Counted from the stretch's first letter, positions 45,239 through 54,435 are shown. The stretch is DNA of 64,000 bases from Akkermansia muciniphila (GCF_040616545.1 NZ_CP156688.1:372001-436000), one strand, 5' to 3'. Numbers and translations are program-made. The notes: generated by a model from the letters alone, not told the origin.

Positions 45239-46012
45239 ATGAGAGCGCATACCTTCCTACTGGCGGCCCTGGTGCTCGCCCTTCTCCCCGCCTCCGCGCA
45301 GCAACCCGCCCCGGCAACCCCGGCCCCCGCGTGGGTACAGGAATTCAACAGTCTGCCCGAAGCATCCAGAAAAAGCTACATTGACCAATTCCGCCGGGCA
45401 GAACAGCTCTTTGCCCAGAAAAGGACCATGGAATGCCTCTTCTCCCTGACGGAACTGGAAAAAATCTACGCCGGGAACCCGGGCTTATACAACCTCCGCG
45501 GCGCATGCTACATTGAAATCCGCAACGTTGAAAAGGCCCTGGAAAACTTTGAAAAGGCATTGAAACTGGACCCCTCCAACCTCACCATCCAGTTCAATCT
45601 GGCGGAAGCCCGCTACGTCAGCCATGACTATGCCGGGGCAATGAAAGCGTTCACGGAACTTCTGCCCTCCTTCAAGGACAACCCCGGCATGACTTCGCTG
45701 CTGCAATTCAAGCGCTACATTTGCGCCCGCAAGCTGGACGACCAGGCCCTCGCCAGGGAACTGGAATCCCTGTACGGCCCGATGGACGACACCCCGTACT
45801 ACTACTGCTCCCAGGCCATCATCAAATTCCTGGGCGGGGACAAGGACGCGGCCCAGGAACAGCTCCTTTCCGCCATCCGCATTCACGGAGGCACCAGCGC
45901 CATGCAGGCCTTTACGGACGCCATGACGGAAGCGGGCATCCTGCCCTCCCCTTACGGCCAGACCGTCCCGACCGCACAGCCGGAAAAAACAGGGCTGGAA
46001 AAAAACCATTAA
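45239..46012 (+). CDS. Exported TPR protein
   Basis: A 257-residue protein with a signal peptide (MRAHTFLLAALVLALLPASAQ, cleavage about residue 20). Two or three tetratricopeptide repeats occupy about residues 55-150 (LYNLRGACYIEIRNVEKALENFEKALKLDPSN in part, then IQFNLAEARYVSHDYAGAMKAF). The C-terminal part has no motif I recognise. It starts 7 bp after dxs and its stop overlaps the recO start by 1 bp. It is probably a periplasmic scaffold; partners are unknown. Confidence 0.8.
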   Translation: MRAHTFLLAALVLALLPASAQQPAPATPAPAWVQEFNSLPEASRKSYIDQFRRAEQLFAQKRTMECLFSLTELEKIYAGNPGLYNLRGACYIEIRNVEKALENFEKALKLDPSNLTIQFNLAEARYVSHDYAGAMKAFTELLPSFKDNPGMTSLLQFKRYICARKLDDQALARELESLYGPMDDTPYYYCSQAIIKFLGGDKDAAQEQLLSAIRIHGGTSAMQAFTDAMTEAGILPSPYGQTVPTAQPEKTGLEKNH

Positions 46013-46548
46013 TGAATGCGGAAGCGACGGTTCTGAAGCTCTATCCCCTGGGGGAAAACGGCCTGATCGTCGTCTGGTGCACGGAAGAAGGCATCATCCG
46101 GACGGCGGCCAAAAGCGCCAGAAAGCCAAACAGCCCCTTCGCCGGACGCGTGGACCTCTTTTACCAGTGCCGCATGCAGTGGACGCAGGCCAAAACCGGG
46201 GACCTGCACTCCCTGGCCTCCGTGGACCTGGTATCCCCCCGGCTCCCCCTCCGGGAGAGCTACCCCCGGCTTGCCGCCGCCGGCTACTTTGCGCGCCTGT
46301 TCCTTCAAATGCTGGAACCGGACACGCCCATTCCGGAATTTTACGACCTCCTGCAACGGGCCTATGCCTATCTGGAAAACACGGACCCCGCTCCCCGCGC
46401 CATCCTGCACTTTGAACAGGAGCTCGCCCGGCTCCACGGCATCGCCCATCCCGGCATTCCGGCCCACGTCATCCTGAAATCCCACTTTGGCAAACTCCCC
46501 CCCCAGCGGGAAAAACTGCTCGCCAGCCTGGATCAAAAAGAAAGCTGA
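46012..46548 (+). CDS. recO: DNA repair protein RecO, short form
   Basis: A 178-residue protein starting MNAEATVLKLYPLGENGLIV, the RecO OB-fold opening, followed by the basic segment TAAKSARKPNSPFAGRVDLFYQ. The helical C-terminal part is short; E. coli RecO has about 240 residues, and no zinc-finger cysteines are seen. RecO loads RecA with RecF/RecR. Its start overlaps the TPR gene stop by one base (TAATG), so translation is coupled. Confidence 0.82.
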   Translation: MNAEATVLKLYPLGENGLIVVWCTEEGIIRTAAKSARKPNSPFAGRVDLFYQCRMQWTQAKTGDLHSLASVDLVSPRLPLRESYPRLAAAGYFARLFLQMLEPDTPIPEFYDLLQRAYAYLENTDPAPRAILHFEQELARLHGIAHPGIPAHVILKSHFGKLPPQREKLLASLDQKES

Positions 46549-46655
46549 CCAAAATGCCGGGCCCTCCCGCACCAACAAGCAGATGCGGATTGTTCCGTGC
46601 ACATGGTTGACTTGTCCCCGGCCTTCGGGCAAAATAACCGGCACGGTTTTACTGC

Positions 46656-47747
46656 ATGAAGATCCTTGACAGATACATTGCCCGCCAGCTGCTGGGTGTT
46701 ACGGCCCTGGGGGTGATGTCCCTGAGCGCCCTCCTGCTTCTGGGCAATCTGTTCAAGGAGCTGCGCCCCCTCCTGGTGGAAAGCGGCGCTCCCTTCAGCA
46801 TCGTCATGGAATTCATTTTCCAGGTGATTCCCTTCTCGCTGATGTTCTCCATCCCGTGGGGATTCCTGACGGCGGTGCTGCTGGTGTACGGGCGCCTGGC
46901 CTCGGACAATGAACTCACCTCCATGCGCATGTCCGGCATGAGCCTGTGGCGTTTGAGCGCCCCCGCCATCGTCATCGGCATCGCCCTTTCCGGCCTCTGC
47001 TACTGGATCAACATCGACATAGCGCCGCGCGCCAAGCAGGCCATTTCCGAGCTGCTCATCAAGGCCGCCTCCATCAACCCCAAGGGGCTCCTCCGGGAAG
47101 GCCAGGCCATCACCAAATTCGACAATCTGGAAATCTACATTGACAAACGCGTGGACGACGTCATCCACGGCATGCACATTTACCAGAAGGCGGACGACAA
47201 ATCCTCCGCCGTAGCCATGCACGCGGAACGCGTCACTACGGACTTCTCCCCGGAAAACAAAACCCTCTACCTGCACCTCATCAATCCCCTCATCACCACG
47301 CAGGAAAAGGGCTCCATCTCCCAGAGCGTGACCATGGATGAAATGCCCCTGAGCATCGACCTGGACAAATCCCGCTCCCGCCGCATCAAGGCCAACCGCT
47401 TCACCAACCGGGAAATACGGGAAGCCCTGAATACGCCCGGATACCTGGATGAAAAACAGGCCAGGGAATTCGCCACGGAGCTGCCCCGGCGCGCCTCCTT
47501 CTCCCTGGCGTGTTTCGTCTTTGCCCTCATCGGCGTGCCCCTCGCCATCAACACGCGCCGGAAAGATACCTCCACGGGCTTCGCCCTGGGCATCCTGATC
47601 GCCTCCCTCTACTTTGTGGCCCTGATCTTCGCGGACCTGTCCCGCAAAAGCGGCACCATGCTGCCCTATATCCTGCTGTGGCTGCCCAACGTCATTACGG
47701 CTGCCGTAGCCATCTACCTTCACAATAGGGCCAGGCACAAGGGATAA
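46656..47747 (+). CDS. LptF/LptG family permease (YjgP/YjgQ)
   Basis: A 363-residue inner-membrane protein with the LptF/G topology: helices near residues 12-34, 55-78, 100-118, a periplasmic jellyroll of about 160 residues (about 130-265), and three C-terminal helices (SLACFVFALIGVPLAIN, IASLYFVALIFADLS). The N-terminus MKILDRYIARQLLGV is typical. It exports LPS with LptB and LptC; LptF versus LptG cannot be resolved, and no second copy is adjacent. Confidence 0.88.
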   Translation: MKILDRYIARQLLGVTALGVMSLSALLLLGNLFKELRPLLVESGAPFSIVMEFIFQVIPFSLMFSIPWGFLTAVLLVYGRLASDNELTSMRMSGMSLWRLSAPAIVIGIALSGLCYWINIDIAPRAKQAISELLIKAASINPKGLLREGQAITKFDNLEIYIDKRVDDVIHGMHIYQKADDKSSAVAMHAERVTTDFSPENKTLYLHLINPLITTQEKGSISQSVTMDEMPLSIDLDKSRSRRIKANRFTNREIREALNTPGYLDEKQAREFATELPRRASFSLACFVFALIGVPLAINTRRKDTSTGFALGILIASLYFVALIFADLSRKSGTMLPYILLWLPNVITAAVAIYLHNRARHKG

Positions 47748-47813
47748 GCCCCCGGCGCAAGCTCCCTTCGTTGGCGCGGAATTGTCTTTCACACGCCGGG
47801 CCGTTCGGGTAAC

Positions 47814-49217
47814 ATGGCGCCCATGCAGCACGTCCCCACCATCGCCATCGTAGGCAGGCCCAATGTCGGGAAATCCGCCATCTTCAACAGAATGGCTGGC
47901 AGGCGCATCGCCATCGTGCATGATGAACCCGGCGTCACCCGGGACCGCATCTCCGCTCCCTGTAAAATCACGGACCGCGCCTGCAAACTCATGGATACGG
48001 GCGGCATCGGCGCGCGCCTGGGCGACGGCTTTGCGGACCAGGTGGCCGCGGAGGCGGACATCGCCATGAAAACGGCGGACCTCATCCTTTTTGTCCTGGA
48101 CTGCCGGGACCACCTCACCCCCATTGACCAGAACATCGCGGACCACCTCCGCAAATCGGACGTTCCGGTCATCCTCCTTCTCAACAAGGCAGACCATGAA
48201 AAGCAGGACCTGAACCTGGGAGAATTCTCCGGCCTGGGCTTCAATGACCACATCTTCCTCTCCGCCGCGCACGGCAGGGGCTTTTCTGAACTGGCCTCCC
48301 GGCTGGACGACTTCCTTGAAAAAGCAGGCGCCCCCCTCAAGGAGGAAATGGAGGAAGAACCGGAAGACGGGGAGGAAACCGCGCCGCCCATCAAGGTGGC
48401 CGTGGTGGGCCGCCCCAACGCCGGCAAATCCTCCCTGGTAAACGCCATCCTCCAGGACAGGCGCACCATCGTCTCCGAGGTAGCGGGCACCACCCGTGAC
48501 GCCATTGACGTCCCCTACCTGCACGACGGCCAGCCGTACGTGCTGATTGACACCGCCGGCATGCGCCCGCGCTCCCGCCGGGACACCTCCGTGGAGGTCT
48601 TCTCCGCCATGCGCAGTGAAAAAGCCATCCGCCGGGCGGACATCTGCCTGCTGGTCATTGACATTGCGGCGGGCATCACGCAGCAGGACCGCCGCATCGC
48701 CGGCATCATTGCGGAGGAAGGGAAGCCCTGCATCATCATCGTGAACAAATTTGACCTCTTCCACCCGAACGCCCCGCGGAAGGACCGCATGGCGGAAGTG
48801 GAGGAGCAGGTGCGCCGGGAACTCTTCTTCATCAACTACGCGCCCTTCATCGCCACCTCCGCCAAAAAAGCGGAGGGCGTGGAAATCATCTTCAAGGTCA
48901 TCACGCGCATCCGCCGGGAATCCCGCAACCTGCCCACCACCGGCCAGCTCAACCGCCTGGTCCAGCTTGCCCAGCAGATGAACCCTCCCGGCACCGCCAG
49001 CGGCTCCACCCGGAGGCTGAAAATCTACTACGTCACCACGGCGGTGGACCCCAAGTACAACACCATTCCCGTCCCGCGCTACGTCCTCTTCGTCAATGAC
49101 AAGAACCTGCTCACGGACAGCTACTCCCAGTACCTGCGCAACAAAATCCGGGAAGCGTACCCCGCCCCCGGCATCCCGGTCATCTTCTCCGCCCGCTCAC
49201 GCGTGCGCAATGACTGA
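47814..49217 (+). CDS. der: Ribosome-associated GTPase Der (EngA)
   Basis: A 467-residue protein with two tandem GTPase domains (G1 GRPNVGKSAIFN near residue 14 and GRPNAGKSSLVN near 203; G3 DTGG and DTAGMRP; G4 NKAD and NKFD) and a C-terminal KH-like domain. Der assists 50S assembly. The acidic linker between domains (EEMEEEPEDGEETAPP) is normal for the family. A start at the fourth codon (MQHVPTIAIVGRP) is equally good. Confidence 0.95.
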   Translation: MAPMQHVPTIAIVGRPNVGKSAIFNRMAGRRIAIVHDEPGVTRDRISAPCKITDRACKLMDTGGIGARLGDGFADQVAAEADIAMKTADLILFVLDCRDHLTPIDQNIADHLRKSDVPVILLLNKADHEKQDLNLGEFSGLGFNDHIFLSAAHGRGFSELASRLDDFLEKAGAPLKEEMEEEPEDGEETAPPIKVAVVGRPNAGKSSLVNAILQDRRTIVSEVAGTTRDAIDVPYLHDGQPYVLIDTAGMRPRSRRDTSVEVFSAMRSEKAIRRADICLLVIDIAAGITQQDRRIAGIIAEEGKPCIIIVNKFDLFHPNAPRKDRMAEVEEQVRRELFFINYAPFIATSAKKAEGVEIIFKVITRIRRESRNLPTTGQLNRLVQLAQQMNPPGTASGSTRRLKIYYVTTAVDPKYNTIPVPRYVLFVNDKNLLTDSYSQYLRNKIREAYPAPGIPVIFSARSRVRND

Positions 49218-49234
49218 CCAGTTCGCTTCTCCCC

Positions 49235-50203
49235 ATGCTCTCCGTCAGGAACCTCAGCGCCTCCTTCCACACCAGGGCGGGAATCGTCCGGGCGGTGAGA
49301 AACGTATCCTTTGACGTAGCTCCCGGAGAAACGCTCGGCATCGTGGGAGAATCCGGGTCCGGAAAATCCGTCACCTGCTACTCCATGATGGGGCTCATCC
49401 CCACGCCCCCGGGCCGCATTGAAAGCGGCTCCGCCCTGCTGGACGGCACAGACCTGCTCCACTGCCCGGAAAAGGAGCTCCGCTCCATCCGCGGCAAGCG
49501 CATCTCCATGATCTTCCAGGACCCCATGACTTCCCTGAATCCATACCTGACCATTGGAGACCAGGTGGCGGAGCCCCTCATCATCCATGAAGGGGCGGGC
49601 AGGAAAGAAGCGCGTGACCGCGCACTGGAACAGCTTAACCTGGTGGGAATCCCGGACGCGGAACAGCGCATGGACGCCTACCCGCATCAATTCTCCGGAG
49701 GCATGCGCCAGCGCGTCATGATCGCCATGGCCCTCATCACCAGGCCGGAAATCCTCATTGCGGATGAACCCACCACCGCCCTGGACGTCACCGTGCAAAA
49801 GCAGGTGCTGGACCTCATCCGGAAACTCCAGCGGGACATGGGCACCTCCGTCATCCTTATCACGCATGACCTGGGCGTAGTGCGCCGGTACGCGGACCGC
49901 ATCAACGTCATGTACGCGGGCCGCATCGTGGAAAGCGCTCCAGCAGAGGAACTGTTGGAACATCCCCGCCATGCCTACACCAGGGCACTGATGAAATCCA
50001 TCCCCGGACTCCACGCCAAGGGAGCCCCCCTGTATACGATCCCGGGCCTGCCCCCCAACATGATGCAGGAGCCCTGCGGATGCAGTTTCCGCCCCAGGAA
50101 CACCCTCGGAAACCCGGAACTCTGCCTCACGGACCGGGAACCGGAGCTGGCGGAGCTATCCCCGGAACACTGGGTGCAGAACTGCCCGGGCTGCCTGGCT
50201 TAA
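49235..50203 (+). CDS. Oligopeptide ABC transporter ATP-binding protein (OppD/DppD)
   Basis: A 322-residue ATPase: Walker A GESGSGKS, signature HQFSGGMRQRV, Walker B ILIADEPTTALD, H-loop ITHDLG, and the C-terminal Opp-type segment with cysteines (CGCSFRPR ... NCPGC). It starts 17 bp after der. The usual partners (oppF, permeases, binding protein) are not in this window; the foreign AT-rich gene lies 23 bp beyond its stop, where oppF would commonly be. Confidence 0.93.
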   Translation: MLSVRNLSASFHTRAGIVRAVRNVSFDVAPGETLGIVGESGSGKSVTCYSMMGLIPTPPGRIESGSALLDGTDLLHCPEKELRSIRGKRISMIFQDPMTSLNPYLTIGDQVAEPLIIHEGAGRKEARDRALEQLNLVGIPDAEQRMDAYPHQFSGGMRQRVMIAMALITRPEILIADEPTTALDVTVQKQVLDLIRKLQRDMGTSVILITHDLGVVRRYADRINVMYAGRIVESAPAEELLEHPRHAYTRALMKSIPGLHAKGAPLYTIPGLPPNMMQEPCGCSFRPRNTLGNPELCLTDREPELAELSPEHWVQNCPGCLA

Positions 50204-50215
50204 AATTAATTTTGC

Positions 50216-50224
50216 ATATTAATA
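50216..50224 (+). repeat. 9-bp direct repeat at island edge, left
   Basis: ATATTAATA, immediately inside the composition break after oppD; the same word recurs at the other island edge. It is short and in AT-rich sequence, so possibly chance. Confidence 0.3.
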
Positions 50225-50226
50225 TA

Positions 50227-53200
50227 TCATCTGTACTTCGGATGCGAATACCCTTTTTTCCAAGGTCGATTATTATCTTTTCTATCTATCTTCTCCTTTT
50301 CATATTCCCACCATTCATTTTCAGGGAAAAACCCTTCATGAAGTTGTTTAATATAAAATGAATTATGTTTTTTTATGTCTCTTATTAATTTTTTCATTTC
50401 ATTTTTTGTCAAGAGATCTTTACTTTTCTCGATAATGGGAGTAATTAAATATTCTCCAAGTTTAAAATCGAACATTAAGCTATTTCTACGTTCATAATTC
50501 TCTGATTTGGGCGAATTAGTTTTTATATTCCAATATCCAAGTTCATCTTTAATTTTAAGTTTTTCTAATATATAAGAATCTTTATCCATCGATTCACAGT
50601 CTCTTACAACAACACCCCTTACTTCCATACAACTACCTTCAATCACCAATAAATACAAAATATTTTGAGCATGAGCTTCAATCTGTATTCCTGATTTAAT
50701 CAATATTTCAAAGTATAATTTAAAAACAGGAAAAATCATACTATCCCTTAGAAAAGTATAGAAATCAATATTTTTATCTGTTCTATATAAATAGATTAAC
50801 TCTAGAATAGATTTTTCAAAGCTTTTATCTCCTTCATAAAATAAAGAAAAAGCAGGCACCAGACGAATTTCCAGGAGTGGTGATATTGTAGGATAGACGT
50901 TATAATCTCTTACGATCATTCCCCAATATCGAGGATCTGAATTAATTCCTAAATCAACGACGCGCGCAAAATTTTCAGGTAGAAAAAAGAGACCTGCAGG
51001 AAATATTTTTTCATCAAATTTTTTCTTCAATAGATTACTTATTCGTATAGCGTTATCGGCACTATCTGGAGTAATAAACCGTTCTATTCTACCCAGCATT
51101 TTATTATATTGTAATTTGACATATAAATTTCTCTCGTTCAAAAAAACCGTTCGTGAACTCGCAGTAGGAATTCCTGAAATTACACGAATATTTCCCTCAG
51201 ACATTTCCTTTAAATCACTATCAGTTGAGTAATCTTCATGAACATAAATCTCTCTTTCTCCTAACCATTCTGGACAAATTCCTAGGTTGAAAATATTATC
51301 TTCACTTATATTTAAGGTAAATACAGCAATTTTAATATCTTTTGATTTTCCAGTTGGCATAGTGTTAGAGCTAGTGGTATTGATTTTGGAAAAACCACTA
51401 GGAGATCCGTTATTTATATATCTTTCCATATATAAATATTGCTCAGGCTCGCTAAAGAATGGAACAAAATTCCATTTTACTGTATATGTAAATAATTCTC
51501 TTTTTTCATTTTTATTTGAATTATTATCTTTCCATTCTCGAAAGTTAATTTTAGTAAATTTATATTTTTCTTCATCATCTGATGAATAATATTCTGATAT
51601 TATACTTAGCCAATTTTCATCATCGGTATGTATATTCTGAAAAATTGAATTAGAATTTTCTCTAATCATGTATTGATCATAATTATCCAATTCAACCAAC
51701 TCTCTAGACGTTATGTTATCAATTCGTCGAGTAAATCCAAATCCATATAACTCAAAATTATGTTTCGCTGACCACGCAATTTCACATACAATATCTTCAA
51801 AAAATACACTCTCAGTTCGTGTCAATTCTCTTCCATATTGGTAACAAGGAATTTCATATTTATATAAAATTGCAACTTCATCATCCTTATTTACATTTAA
51901 TCTAATTCCATCTTCTCTTTTAAATTTAACATCAAAATAATAGTATTCGTCTCCTGCACTTAATTTACTAAAATTACATTCCTGAAAAGGTCTATATAAA
52001 TTTCTATCATTATTTTTGACAGAAAAATATACTTTTAAATTCAATAAAGTATCATTTAATCCTCCTTCTATATTTGCACTATTTTTATTAACATGGATCC
52101 TACATTTTATAGCTTCAATTTTTCTAAGAACTTTAAATTTTTTATACACAAATATAATATACTTATCTCCCACATGCGGTATTTTAACACTCATATAGTT
52201 TTTAATTATTTCAACACCTCCCATAATATGTTTTTTATATAGAACCAAAGTATCACTTTCTTTCTCATCCTTACTTTTAAAGTTCAATCGTTTTTTCCAT
52301 TCTTCAATTATTTCTTTATCAATCACATCATAATCATCATCTACTTCCAATAAATTGCTTGTATCATACCTAATAGCAAGAGAGTATAATCTTAATTTTA
52401 CTATTAATTCTTGGTTTTTAGTAATATGATTTATAATTATACTTTCCAATAATTCTCTATTATCCAAAATATCATTCCGCCGTGCGCAAAATCTAATATT
52501 AACTATATTACATTCACTAATATTTACTAATGTCCTATAATCTATTTCCCAAAATGATTGAGCTTTTTTAGACATTCCTTGATTCCTTGCAGCTGAGTCA
52601 TCTCTTTCTTTTCCTAGATCCAGTTCATCTGAAAATCTAAACAATAAGACGAGAAATGGTAATCTATCAGTAACTTCTTTGCTATCTTCTACTTCATCTT
52701 CTATTTCTGATAATTTAAAAAACGTATGATATTTTATTATTGAGCAAATTGTAGGGATATATGTATCATCTATTCTTTGTAAGGACTCATATAGTGGATG
52801 TTCTTTATCTGTGCGTGCATATTTTATTTTTGCTATAGCATAAAGAGAATGGTATTTTCTAATCTCATCTTTTTGATTTTCAGTATATTCTCTTGCCGTC
52901 GATGGATAAGATTCATAATTGATACAGGATTTATACTTTGAATCAAAATAGTCAATCATTCCCAAATCTTTCTTCATATGGGGATGCCCTGACATGATAA
53001 TGTCATGCAACAAGGAGGCGATTAACAAAACAAACCATTCTTTTTTTGATAACAGTATGAAATCATTTGAAAAGTTGGACGCATTTTCTGTTAACTCTTT
53101 GATCCTATCAATAACTCTTAAAGAATGTTCCCATTTATGATCAGTAAAATTAGGCAACGCATCATCAATTCTCGCTGACCATAAAGTTTTGCATAAAACG

Positions 53201-53280
53201 TTTTCAAGATTTTTGAAAACATCATATTCATTTTTATCAAGAATATTTTCGAAATACGCATTAAAATCTATTGATGTCAT
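50227..53280 (-). CDS. HD-domain / IucA-IucC-like fusion protein in AT-rich island
   Basis: A 1017-residue cytoplasmic protein (start ATG chosen; a TTG start 16 codons earlier is less likely). The N-terminal 230 residues hold an HD phosphohydrolase-like domain: HKWEHSLRV (His48/His52), LLIASLLHD (His92-Asp93), KYHTF (His185) and FRFSDELDLG (Asp218/Asp221). A middle part (about 300-600) is predicted beta-rich and unrecognised. The C-terminal 390 residues resemble IucA/IucC siderophore synthetases: GIPTASSRTV (S709-R710-T711, ATP site) with LYVKLQ (Lys722), and SGIQIEAHAQN (868-873 core) followed by VVVRD. Base composition is far more AT-rich than every neighbour, indicating horizontal transfer. 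The function is unknown; a defence role is conceivable. Confidence 0.85.
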   Translation of the reverse strand: MTSIDFNAYFENILDKNEYDVFKNLENVLCKTLWSARIDDALPNFTDHKWEHSLRVIDRIKELTENASNFSNDFILLSKKEWFVLLIASLLHDIIMSGHPHMKKDLGMIDYFDSKYKSCINYESYPSTAREYTENQKDEIRKYHSLYAIAKIKYARTDKEHPLYESLQRIDDTYIPTICSIIKYHTFFKLSEIEDEVEDSKEVTDRLPFLVLLFRFSDELDLGKERDDSAARNQGMSKKAQSFWEIDYRTLVNISECNIVNIRFCARRNDILDNRELLESIIINHITKNQELIVKLRLYSLAIRYDTSNLLEVDDDYDVIDKEIIEEWKKRLNFKSKDEKESDTLVLYKKHIMGGVEIIKNYMSVKIPHVGDKYIIFVYKKFKVLRKIEAIKCRIHVNKNSANIEGGLNDTLLNLKVYFSVKNNDRNLYRPFQECNFSKLSAGDEYYYFDVKFKREDGIRLNVNKDDEVAILYKYEIPCYQYGRELTRTESVFFEDIVCEIAWSAKHNFELYGFGFTRRIDNITSRELVELDNYDQYMIRENSNSIFQNIHTDDENWLSIISEYYSSDDEEKYKFTKINFREWKDNNSNKNEKRELFTYTVKWNFVPFFSEPEQYLYMERYINNGSPSGFSKINTTSSNTMPTGKSKDIKIAVFTLNISEDNIFNLGICPEWLGEREIYVHEDYSTDSDLKEMSEGNIRVISGIPTASSRTVFLNERNLYVKLQYNKMLGRIERFITPDSADNAIRISNLLKKKFDEKIFPAGLFFLPENFARVVDLGINSDPRYWGMIVRDYNVYPTISPLLEIRLVPAFSLFYEGDKSFEKSILELIYLYRTDKNIDFYTFLRDSMIFPVFKLYFEILIKSGIQIEAHAQNILYLLVIEGSCMEVRGVVVRDCESMDKDSYILEKLKIKDELGYWNIKTNSPKSENYERRNSLMFDFKLGEYLITPIIEKSKDLLTKNEMKKLIRDIKKHNSFYIKQLHEGFFPENEWWEYEKEKIDRKDNNRPWKKGYSHPKYR

Positions 53281-53464
53281 AATATGGTTATATATAAGAT
53301 ATATTTTTGATATGTCCAGGAAAATCAAATTCTTGTAAAAACTTCTAAACAGAAATTCATAATACTCTAATCGCTTGGTAAAAATTACCCATTATTGAGG
53401 GAAATACTATTACTATCAATTATTTAGATATTAATAGAACTCTCATTTTAGTCGTCAATATCCA
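53281..53464. other. AT-rich upstream region of the island gene
   Basis: This stretch keeps the island's AT-rich composition and no gene. It probably contains the island gene's promoter: on the minus strand there is TTGATT followed by several TATATA-like hexamers within 20-45 nt of the ATG, but no single pair stands out. Confidence 0.5.
53428..53436 (+). repeat. 9-bp direct repeat at island edge, right
   Basis: ATATTAATA, same orientation as the left copy, about 25 bp before AT-rich composition gives way to normal composition. Confidence 0.3.
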
Positions 53465-54097
53465 CTAATACTCCCTGCACAAATTCTCCAGAATCCCGTA
53501 AAAACGGCCTGCATGAACGCCGTCCACCAGCACGTGGTTTGCCTGAATGGCCACGGGCATCATCAGCCTGCCGGAAGCGTCCGGCTCCATTTTCCCCCAA
53601 TGAATCAGAGGAAGGTACTGCCCGCGGAACACCCTGTAGGCACTCGCTACCTGGGTGAACGGAATCCACGGCAGACAGCTAAACACGGCAATGTCCGTAC
53701 GGTGGCAGGGATTGACGCGTGCAGGCTCCGCCTTGGCCTTCCGGATCAACGGCAGGGCGTGATCCAGAAAAGAGGGCAACCCGTCACGGTACTCCACCAA
53801 AATCTGCGTAAATTCCCCGTCCGCCGCCAGTACGGGAACCAGGGCATCCACGGAATCATACTCCCACACGTCTCCGTCCTCCACCCTCTGCCGCAACTGC
53901 GGCACGCCGTTCAGAGCCTTCAACAGAACAAACAGGCACAGGGCGAAAAACGAAATCCCCTCCTGTTTCCCATAACGGTACAGGGAATCCACCCGGACGG
54001 GAGATGTAATGGAAAACATGGGGCAGTCAAACGTCTGGAAATATTCGTAATGCGACCTGCGCGGCCACGTGGCCAATTCAATTTTCTTCTTCATCAT
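53465..54097 (-). CDS. Chloramphenicol acetyltransferase family protein
   Basis: A 210-residue CAT-fold acetyl-CoA transferase. N-terminal WPRRSHYEYFQTFDCPMFSIT and the C-terminal active-site segment QANHVLVDGVHAGRF, with catalytic His188 and structural Asp192 (HxxxDG); the usual HH pair is NH here. SFFALCLFVLLKALNGVPQLRQRV matches family core. Composition is that of the host, not of the adjacent island. Whether it acts on chloramphenicol or another acceptor cannot be told; many chromosomal CAT-like genes have unknown substrates. Confidence 0.85.
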   Translation of the reverse strand: MMKKKIELATWPRRSHYEYFQTFDCPMFSITSPVRVDSLYRYGKQEGISFFALCLFVLLKALNGVPQLRQRVEDGDVWEYDSVDALVPVLAADGEFTQILVEYRDGLPSFLDHALPLIRKAKAEPARVNPCHRTDIAVFSCLPWIPFTQVASAYRVFRGQYLPLIHWGKMEPDASGRLMMPVAIQANHVLVDGVHAGRFYGILENLCREY

Positions 54098-54351
54098 CGT
54101 TTAGAGGCAGGACTTTTCCACACCTGTTGATTTGCTTCCACTACCGTCAGCAAGGAGTTTGGCATGACGGCGGGCTCCAGCATCGGCAAGCATAAAAATC
54201 ATGCCGGGCCATTCGCTATCATAAACCACCGCTTCTATCTGCACAAGCCGGATGCAACCCTTCGCCGGATCCTCCCAAATCAGGGTATTTCAATTCCACT
54301 CCTTCCCGGAGGCCCCCCCTGCTCCACAAAAACATCCGTAGCCATCTGGAA
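54098..54351. other. Intergenic stretch, no gene seen
   Basis: Upstream of the CAT-like gene and downstream of the sialidase (both minus strand); the gap to 54435 totals about 340 bp with the terminator. A 75-codon plus-strand frame has no coding features I trust. It presumably holds the CAT-like gene's promoter. Confidence 0.55.
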
Positions 54352-54383
54352 GAAAAAAATGGCCGGCGCCGAGGACGCCAGCC
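54352..54383 (-). terminator. Rho-independent terminator after the sialidase gene
   Basis: On the minus strand GGCTGGCG pairs with CGCCGGCC (one wobble) across a short loop, followed by a run of seven T. Confidence 0.82.
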
Positions 54384-54435
54384 ATTCATAATTAAACAGG
54401 CAAGGAAAATGTAACGGAAGAAACAGATGCCTGCG

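Noticed and set aside
46533-48764. A minus-strand frame of over 700 codons opposite lptF/G and der
   Set aside because: Antisense shadow spanning two unrelated, well supported genes.
53281-53328. TTG start 16 codons upstream for the island gene
   Set aside because: The extension has no family resemblance, lacks a ribosome binding site and covers the likely promoter; the ATG is preferred.
54164-54391. Small plus-strand frame between the CAT-like gene and the sialidase
   Set aside because: It runs through the sialidase terminator, has no start signal and no recognisable features.
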